IMG/VR virus record: IMGVR_UViG_3300026473_000347
Coordinates: 1 to 40,250 of that record
From: a virus
Length of the DNA: 40,250 nucleotides
Strand: one strand, 5' to 3'
Positions 36,583 through 40,250 of the stretch are shown piece after piece. Each line of letters starts with the position of its first letter. Positions within the stretch are counted from its first letter, which is position 1. The position numbers and the translations under genes are program-made. The notes beneath the pieces were generated by a model. That model was not told the DNA's origin, did not search any database, and was given only the letters and a program-made list of their open reading frames with translations.

Positions 36583-37368
36583 TTATATGCCTATTTTTTG
36601 GTAGATGTTTTTGAACCAATCTATGCTGTTTTCTTGTACAGCAACGCGGCCTTTTTCAACCCAGTTCTTGTCTTGTTGTACATGAGCCAGTAATGCCTGT
36701 GCTTCGTCGCTTGGTAAACTCTTCATAATAGCTTCTACACTACCTAAGTTATTACCATCTGCATTAGGGCCTAATAGTACCTTAGCAATATCGTCCCAAT
36801 CGTCTGCGACTAGTTCGCCCTTTTTGTTTTCAGGTGTGCGAGCATATAGTCCTTCCCATGCGCTATAAACATAGCCTTTTTGTTTAGCCAGACTTGCAAT
36901 CATAAGTTGTTTGCTAACACCCTTGTAAGGACTGCCGCGTGGAATTCTATGTTGATGGTAACGCTGAACTTTACCTACTTTACGAATACATTCTAAGTCA
37001 ACTTGATGTGCGTTAGGTCCATAGGGTAAACGTACAAACACATTAACACCTGCTTGACTTGTTTGTAGTCCTAAACTCTGAATTGCATCTGATAGTGCTC
37101 GTCGAGCGGCTTTTTCAATACTGTCTTTCTTATCGGCCGAGTTTACTTGTACATTTAACTTTTCTATAATGTCATCAAGATCAACCATGTTGTCTAAATC
37201 ACTGGCTAGTTCTTCTGGATCTCTGTCTGGATCGCTTGTTGAGCCAACACCTACAGCTTCAAGTCCTAGTTTAGATAGGTACTTGTTCATTTTAGCTCTT
37301 AATTCGTCGGCATGTTTCTTTTGAAAAGGAACTGTGTCCGGAAATATCTTACTGCCTTTTTCAGCCAT
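36583..37368 (-). CDS. Second nucleotidyltransferase-like protein
   Basis: 261 residues. GVGSTSDPDRDPEELASDLDNMVDLDDI (about 38-65) gives the GS turn and a D-x-D pair, and HQVDLECIRK (about 121-130) supplies the third acidic strand, with LPYGPNAHQVD typical of nucleic-acid-type nucleotidyltransferases. A basic central part (RYHQHRIPRGSPYKGVSKQL) may bind nucleic acid. The insertion between GS and DxD is longer than usual, so catalytic competence is uncertain. From memory, similar proteins are annotated in T4-like marine phages. Overlaps the upstream gene by 8 nt. Confidence 0.6.
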   Translation of the reverse strand: MAEKGSKIFPDTVPFQKKHADELRAKMNKYLSKLGLEAVGVGSTSDPDRDPEELASDLDNMVDLDDIIEKLNVQVNSADKKDSIEKAARRALSDAIQSLGLQTSQAGVNVFVRLPYGPNAHQVDLECIRKVGKVQRYHQHRIPRGSPYKGVSKQLMIASLAKQKGYVYSAWEGLYARTPENKKGELVADDWDDIAKVLLGPNADGNNLGSVEAIMKSLPSDEAQALLAHVQQDKNWVEKGRVAVQENSIDWFKNIYQKIGI

Positions 37369-37618
37369 TATCTTTGTTTTCCTGAATGCGCTTCATGCCG
37401 CGTTTGAATTTAGCTGCATCGCCGGATTTAATGCTATTGATAAAACGGCGTTCTAGCTCTGCGGCTGTTTCTATGTCGTAGTTTTCCTTGATCAAAGTTA
37501 GTAGATTGATTGCGCTTTGAATTAGGTTAGAGCCCCTACTTTCTATAACTAAATCAGTATCACGACTTATCCCTAAGTCCGAAAGCTCTTGCAACAGTGA
37601 TCTTGTGCTTTTTCGCAT
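37361..37618 (-). CDS. Small helical phage protein (85 aa)
   Basis: Helical throughout: MRKSTRSLLQELSDLGISRDTDLVIESRG, then LIQSAINLLTLIKENYDIETAAELERRF and a basic tail. No known family. Transcribed first in this minus-strand block, from a late-type box AATAAATACACGTA (core 37639-37644) with AGGAAG ribosome site. Confidence 0.6.
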   Translation of the reverse strand: MRKSTRSLLQELSDLGISRDTDLVIESRGSNLIQSAINLLTLIKENYDIETAAELERRFINSIKSGDAAKFKRGMKRIQENKDNG

Positions 37619-37766
37619 TTTATTATTCTTCCTACGTGTATTTATTGTATATTACAATAATATTTTGAAATAATCAAGTCCAAAGAAATTTGTGCTACCG
37701 CACAACAAGAGCTAAATACTCAGTAGAAACCATGAGTAACTACACACACATACGGAGATTTACACA
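37619..37766. promoter_or_regulatory. Divergent promoter region
   Basis: Between minus-strand and plus-strand blocks. Minus direction: AATAAATACACGTA (37644-37639 core). Plus direction: GCTAAATACTC (TAAATA 37713-37718), followed by GGAG before the ATG at 37767. Between them are the perfect hairpin TTGTGC-TACC-GCACAA (37690-37705) and TTGTA-TAT-TACAA near 37645-37657. Confidence 0.5.
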
Positions 37767-37946
37767 ATGAAGACACTATCAGCAAAGATGCTATCGCTAT
37801 TAGAGCGACTAGCCGAAATGTTTCCTAAGCAACATTATCAAACACGCTTAGAAGCTTACATTAACAGCAAACATCCAACTAACGCCGCAGAAGTAGAATA
37901 TTGGCAACGTGAGTATGATGCTCAGCACTGGGGTAAAGGACTATGA
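37767..37946 (+). CDS. 59-aa DUF3563-like protein
   Basis: Short protein MKTLSAKMLSLLERLAEMFP, then RLEAYINSKHPTNAAEVEYWQREYD. The pattern (N-terminal amphipathic helix, R-x-x-Y-I/L-x-x-S/K, A-x-E/D-x-E-x-W/R-x-R) resembles the DUF3563 family of small proteobacterial proteins. Good ribosome site (GGAG). Last codons overlap the next mini-gene (ATGA). Confidence 0.55.
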   Translation: MKTLSAKMLSLLERLAEMFPKQHYQTRLEAYINSKHPTNAAEVEYWQREYDAQHWGKGL

Positions 37947-38062
37947 AAAGAATATTAAAAGACATTTGGTTCGTATTAGTTTCTTTAGGAACGGCTCGTC
38001 ATGCAGCATTTTTGGCACGCCAAGGAAAATATGATGAAGCTAAAAACCTTTACAGACTTTGA
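37943..38062 (+). CDS. 39-aa small protein
   Basis: ATG overlaps the previous stop (ATGA). Sequence MKRILKDIWFVLVSLGTARH followed by AAFLARQGKYDEAKNLYRL: hydrophobic N-terminal helix and an amphipathic basic C-terminal helix. Possibly membrane-associated. No family recognised; support comes from tight coupling and sensible composition. Confidence 0.45.
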   Translation: MKRILKDIWFVLVSLGTARHAAFLARQGKYDEAKNLYRL

Positions 38063-38135
38063 AGCAAAATACGGTGAACGAGTAGCCGCTTGGTTAATTG
38101 TTGCGATGGTTGTTTATTTGATCATAGCTCAATAA
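38031..38135 (+). CDS. 34-aa single-helix membrane protein
   Basis: Two tandem ATGs (38031, 38034; AAGGA upstream favours the second). Charged N-terminus then one transmembrane helix AAWLIVAMVVYLIIAQ. Overlaps the preceding mini-gene by 32 nt. Its stop codon TAA forms the beginning of the TAAATA box used by the next gene. Confidence 0.45.
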   Translation: MMKLKTFTDFEAKYGERVAAWLIVAMVVYLIIAQ

Positions 38136-38138
38136 ATA
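38133..38138 (+). promoter_or_regulatory. Late-type TAAATA box placed for a leaderless transcript
   Basis: AATAAATATTAGC then ATG 38144; spacing from TAAATA to ATG is 5 nt, so the expected first transcribed base is the A of ATG. No Shine-Dalgarno. Confidence 0.45.
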
Positions 38139-38143
38139 TTAGC

Positions 38144-38719
38144 ATGAATTTAGTTTACATTCACGGTGCTAGTGCTACCAGTGAAAGTTTTAACTATATC
38201 AGAAGCAAGTTAGGCAACGGAATCGATATCGATTACGACAGTCGAAACGGGTTTGAAAACAACCTAAACGACATGCTCGACAAGTTATCTGGAGTTAAAG
38301 ACATCGCTTTTGTAGCACACAGTTTGGGTGGCATCTATAGTTTACATATTGCTAACACTTTACCCAAACAGGTGTTAGGGGCAGTTACACTAAGCACACC
38401 CTACGGTGGTGCTGAAGTAGCCGACTATGCAAAATACTTTTTACCTTTCAGCAGACTGATGCGTGATATTGGTCCAAACAGTTGGGCTTTTAAACAAGCA
38501 AGTAATATAAAAATCCAACATCCTTGGACCAATGTTGTAACTGTTAAAGGGCAAAGTCCATTTATGCTGGCCCATAATGACGGTGTTGTCACTATAGCTA
38601 GTCAAAAGCATCACGAAGACATGGAGTTAGTAGAAGTGGACTATAACCACTATGAAGTTGTATTGGCGGAACCTGTAGTTAAGATTATTAAAGAACGAAT
38701 AAAAAAGTTCAAGAAATAG
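38144..38719 (+). CDS. Alpha/beta hydrolase (lipase/esterase-like)
   Basis: 191 residues from ATG 38144; an upstream in-frame start would add 18 non-family residues overlapping a mini-gene. Oxyanion-type HG motif in VYIHGASATSE, nucleophile elbow AHSLGG (Ser60), Asp146 in AHNDGVV and His169 in YNHYE complete a catalytic triad. Compact lipase or acyl-ester hydrolase, cytoplasmic (no signal peptide). Next to a phasin-like gene, so polyhydroxybutyrate or lipid ester turnover is an attractive but unproven role. Confidence 0.8.
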   Translation: MNLVYIHGASATSESFNYIRSKLGNGIDIDYDSRNGFENNLNDMLDKLSGVKDIAFVAHSLGGIYSLHIANTLPKQVLGAVTLSTPYGGAEVADYAKYFLPFSRLMRDIGPNSWAFKQASNIKIQHPWTNVVTVKGQSPFMLAHNDGVVTIASQKHHEDMELVEVDYNHYEVVLAEPVVKIIKERIKKFKK

Positions 38720-38748
38720 TTGATTTTTATCTAAAAGAGATATATAAT
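38720..38748 (+). promoter_or_regulatory. sigma70-type promoter of the phasin-like gene
   Basis: TTGATT (38720-38725), 17 nt, TATAAT (38743-38748). Confidence 0.7.
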
Positions 38749-38752
38749 ACTT

Positions 38753-38771
38753 GTAAGCAATAGGTGCTTAC
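38753..38771 (+). other. 5'-end stem-loop of the phasin-like mRNA
   Basis: GTAAGCA-ATAGG-TGCTTAC, 7-bp stem starting at about the predicted first transcribed base; a typical stabilising 5' hairpin. Confidence 0.6.
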
Positions 38772-38799
38772 ATAAACATACACACACAAGGAGAATAAT

Positions 38800-39018
38800 A
38801 TGTTTACATCATTTGAAACAATCGTCGACACCGTTCAAGGTGCTCAAAAATCTTTCGTAGAAACCTACGTTACAGATAAGAAAATTCAAGCAGAATTAGT
38901 TAAACTAACTGAAGCACACGCCAAGTTTGTTAAAGGTTCTTACCAAACTAGTTTGAGTCTTGCTCAACTAGTTTTTAAAGGCGCAACTGATACTGTATAC
39001 GCAAAGAAAGGTGCTTAA
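38800..39018 (+). CDS. Phasin-like protein
   Basis: 72 residues, one long amphipathic helix region: MFTSFETIVDTVQGAQKSFV, then LVKLTEAHAKFVKGSYQTSL and a short basic end. The Phe/Ala/Gln pattern and FVKGxYQxSL stretch resemble phasins that coat polyhydroxyalkanoate granules, but it is shorter than most. AAGGAG ribosome site, strong promoter and hairpin leader imply high expression. It could also be a general amphipathic surface protein for membrane or virion. Co-transcribed with the 88-aa gene. Confidence 0.55.
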   Translation: MFTSFETIVDTVQGAQKSFVETYVTDKKIQAELVKLTEAHAKFVKGSYQTSLSLAQLVFKGATDTVYAKKGA

Positions 39019-39020
39019 TC

Positions 39021-39287
39021 ATGTCTGAACTAACACCAAAAGTACCAGAAGTTAAATTTAATAAAAACGGCTACGAGATCCGTGCTGACATTCTTGCTCT
39101 TGCGAAAGATCAAGTTGTTGGTGAATTCAACGCTAAGTTTGCTGGTTGGCAAATTAGCTCAGCCAAAGATGAAAAGACAGGCCAAGTAGTAACTTCAGTT
39201 GCCATGCCTGACTATCCAGGCGTTGATAAGATTCTTGAAGCTGCAGAAAAGATGTATGCATTTGTTAACGCAGGCGTTAAGAAGTAA
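39021..39287 (+). CDS. Abundant-type phage protein, unknown (88 aa)
   Basis: Helical protein MSELTPKVPEVKFNKNGYEI, then RADILALAKDQVVGEFNAKFAGW and ILEAAEKMYAFVNAGVKK. No cysteine. Two nt after the phasin-like gene with shared promoter and the terminator behind it. Similar proteins are, from memory, found in marine phage genomes; function unknown. The pair may form one particle- or membrane-associated complex. Confidence 0.6.
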   Translation: MSELTPKVPEVKFNKNGYEIRADILALAKDQVVGEFNAKFAGWQISSAKDEKTGQVVTSVAMPDYPGVDKILEAAEKMYAFVNAGVKK

Positions 39288-39324
39288 TCAAGCATAGCTT
39301 TGAGTAGGCTGATACTATAAAAGC

Positions 39325-39348
39325 AAAAAGGACCTTCGGGTCCTTTTT
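39325..39348. terminator. Bidirectional rho-independent terminator
   Basis: AAAAAGGACC-TTCG-GGTCCTTTTT: a 10-bp stem with UUCG loop flanked by A and T runs, so it works for the plus-strand phasin operon and for the convergent SpeD-like gene, whose stop is at 39349. Confidence 0.93.
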
Positions 39349-39741
39349 TTATGCTTGTCTATGTATGAACTTTTGTTTTATCTTTTTTGGTTCAAAATAT
39401 TCATTCACTACATCAATAGCATCGTTAGGATTAAAGTCTTTACAACTAAAAATATCAATATAAGCTGAACTTTCTGGAGCATCATTTAAATGCATAGTAA
39501 TTGAACTTGTTTCGATTAGTTGGATACAACTGTAGCCTTGTAAGTGCGGATCACCTTCTTTAAGAAACTTAATAATTGGTTCACCAACAGCTTTCATCTT
39601 GATACGTTTTACCAAAGCCTTAATCATTTTTTGTATCTGAGACTTGTCGCTGATGTTTTCATTCACACCAGAGCAATCTAAAATTAAATGATAGCCCCAA
39701 TATGTAGTTTTGGCTTCAGTTAATAAGTCTGTTACTTTCAT
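39349..39741 (-). CDS. speD: S-adenosylmethionine decarboxylase-like protein
   Basis: Pyruvoyl enzyme that makes decarboxylated SAM for spermidine synthesis. 130 residues: GYHLILDCSGVN (about 16-27), IQLIETSSITMH (73-84) with the likely self-cleavage Ser79 and His84 at the family spacing, and AYIDIFSCKDF with the catalytic Cys100. Matches the SpeH/SpeD-type prokaryotic subfamily, which often also occurs in marine phages. Compared with the usual ESHIT, the residues around the cleavage site read ETSSIT, so processing should be tested. Start overlaps the upstream gene by 4 nt. Confidence 0.82.
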   Translation of the reverse strand: MKVTDLLTEAKTTYWGYHLILDCSGVNENISDKSQIQKMIKALVKRIKMKAVGEPIIKFLKEGDPHLQGYSCIQLIETSSITMHLNDAPESSAYIDIFSCKDFNPNDAIDVVNEYFEPKKIKQKFIHRQA

Positions 39742-40142
39742 GCTATTGATTCGTTGTCAAACAAGTTAGGATATTTCTTACCGTAATTACGCATAATGAC
39801 TGCGGCTTCGGCATTGGCTTCGTTCTCTTGCGGACTACCAGTTGCGCCAGGATCTTCTCCATCTAGCTCGTGATTTAGATCTTGTTTGTAGTGGACAAGT
39901 TCATGTGCCAATGTACGACACACATCCATGATATGACGATTGACTACTGTAATTCTAATATGCTCACTACCGTAGCCGCCAAAGCTGTGATGTTCTACAC
40001 TAGTTTTAGTATCAAATTTAAAATCAAACTTGGGCAGTGACTTTAGTTCTAGATGCTCTGCAGCAAACTTAATGAAGTCAAGTAGGACCGTGTAAGTTGT
40101 CTTACGATCCATTCCTTCTACTAGTAGCTCTTTGACTTTCAT
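39738..40142 (-). CDS. HExxH metalloprotein (SprT/peptidase-like)
   Basis: 134 residues: MKVKELLVEG N-terminal tag, then a domain with RITVVNRHIMDVCRTLAHELVHYKQ. His80-Glu81-x-x-His84 is the zinc site and a downstream EANAEAAVIMRNYG Glu could be the third ligand. Resembles phage SprT-like or minigluzincin proteins; it may be a virion maturation protease or host-protein protease. Overlaps the next upstream gene by 4 nt (ATGA). Confidence 0.75.
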   Translation of the reverse strand: MKVKELLVEGMDRKTTYTVLLDFIKFAAEHLELKSLPKFDFKFDTKTSVEHHSFGGYGSEHIRITVVNRHIMDVCRTLAHELVHYKQDLNHELDGEDPGATGSPQENEANAEAAVIMRNYGKKYPNLFDNESIA

Positions 40143-40249
40143 CCTATGTTCCTATTAATACCTCTACTTTGAACTCCGCCTTTCTTACGCTTTGCGGCTA
40201 ATTCGGCAATGCCGTGACGTATTTGTTCTAAGTTTTGTTCTAGACCCAT
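40139..40249 (-). CDS. Partial or short ORF at window edge
   Basis: Frame open from 40249 (ATG) to TGA overlapping the next gene: MGLEQNLEQIRHGIAELAAK, then KRKKGGVQSRGINRNIG. Helical and basic. It may start here (36 aa) or extend beyond the window, which cannot be decided. Confidence 0.4.
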   Translation of the reverse strand: MGLEQNLEQIRHGIAELAAKRKKGGVQSRGINRNIG

Positions 40250-40250
40250 A

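Noticed and set aside
38090-38143. ATG at 38090 as start of the alpha/beta hydrolase
   Set aside because: The first 18 residues lie over the 34-aa membrane mini-gene in another frame and look unlike the family; ATG 38144 starts right at the hydrolase fold.
1-40250. tRNA genes and integrase/attachment sites
   Set aside because: No cloverleaf-like sequence, recombinase or flanking direct repeat was recognised by eye; a tRNAscan run would settle the tRNA question.

Overview
The window reads as a piece of the genome of a large, AT-rich, T4-like marine or freshwater myovirus (a lytic phage of a Gram-negative bacterium). It is not an ordinary bacterial chromosome. Evidence from the sequence: dense, mostly one-strand coding with ATGA overlaps; a phage-type nrdA-nrdB-glutaredoxin block; a tail fibre with a tropism-type N-terminus and a pectate-lyase fold; a PAAR-like spike tip; a SleB-type wall hydrolase next to a small membrane protein; a DexA-like exonuclease; many T4-style TATAAATA / TAAATA late-promoter boxes; and separate textbook sigma70 promoters (TTGACA-N17-TATAAT) that look early. 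From memory, the gene set most resembles pelagimyophages and cyanomyophages. The host is uncertain. The DnaK and IbpA-like sequences look beta/gammaproteobacterial, and PcyX-type bilin reductases are known from non-cyanobacterial oceanic phages.

Layout. 1-1155 (+): 3' end of isocitrate lyase (aceA) and a fatty-acid desaturase. 1145-4501 (-): a PBP7-like peptidoglycan endopeptidase, a CHASE2 class III nucleotide cyclase, a small lipoprotein and an exported protein. 4524-10845 (-): a curli-like type VIII secretion cassette (CsgF-like, CsgG with an added SH3-like tail, curlin-repeat protein, FecR-domain protein, PA14-like/curlin-repeat giant). 10919-12478: a protein with a PD-(D/E)XK-like motif. 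12490-16460 (-): operon dnaK - hsp20 - clpS - heme oxygenase - pcyX, with ROSE-like RNA thermometers in front of dnaK and hsp20. 16521-22653 (-): MazG-like protein, DexA-like exonuclease, ribosomal protein bS21, conserved phage proteins, a large membrane protein, lysis-type genes, IscA, IscU and an Hc1-like basic protein. 22730-28493 (-): PAAR-like protein, a tandem paralogue pair, an Sm-like protein, glutaredoxin, NrdB, a 57-aa protein and NrdA. 28718-37618 (-): tail fibre, PD-(D/E)XK exonuclease, core/structural-type proteins including a likely -1 frameshift gene, and two nucleotidyltransferase-like proteins. 37767-39287 (+): three mini-genes, an alpha/beta hydrolase, a phasin-like protein and a partner, ending in a bidirectional terminator. 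39349-40249 (-): SpeD-like SAM decarboxylase, an HExxH metalloprotein and a partial gene.

How it may work together (inference). Early sigma70 promoters precede the DNA-metabolism and takeover genes (nrdA, two nucleases, the basic protein) and also the phasin. TAAATA-type boxes precede virion, chaperone, IscU and surface genes. The auxiliary genes fall into groups: carbon/lipid (isocitrate lyase, desaturase, phasin, alpha/beta hydrolase), proteostasis (DnaK, Hsp20, ClpS) under thermosensor leaders, bilin synthesis (HO, PcyX) which needs ferredoxin, Fe-S assembly (IscU, IscA) which could supply it, cyclic-nucleotide signalling, and amyloid secretion or outer-membrane pore formation. The most unusual signals are the paired ROSE-like thermometers, an A AAA AAG slippery site with a downstream stem-loop that joins two structural ORFs, a set of genes whose promoter -10 boxes sit 4-6 nt before the ATG with no ribosome-binding site (leaderless mRNAs), and the phage CHASE2 cyclase next to the curli cassette.
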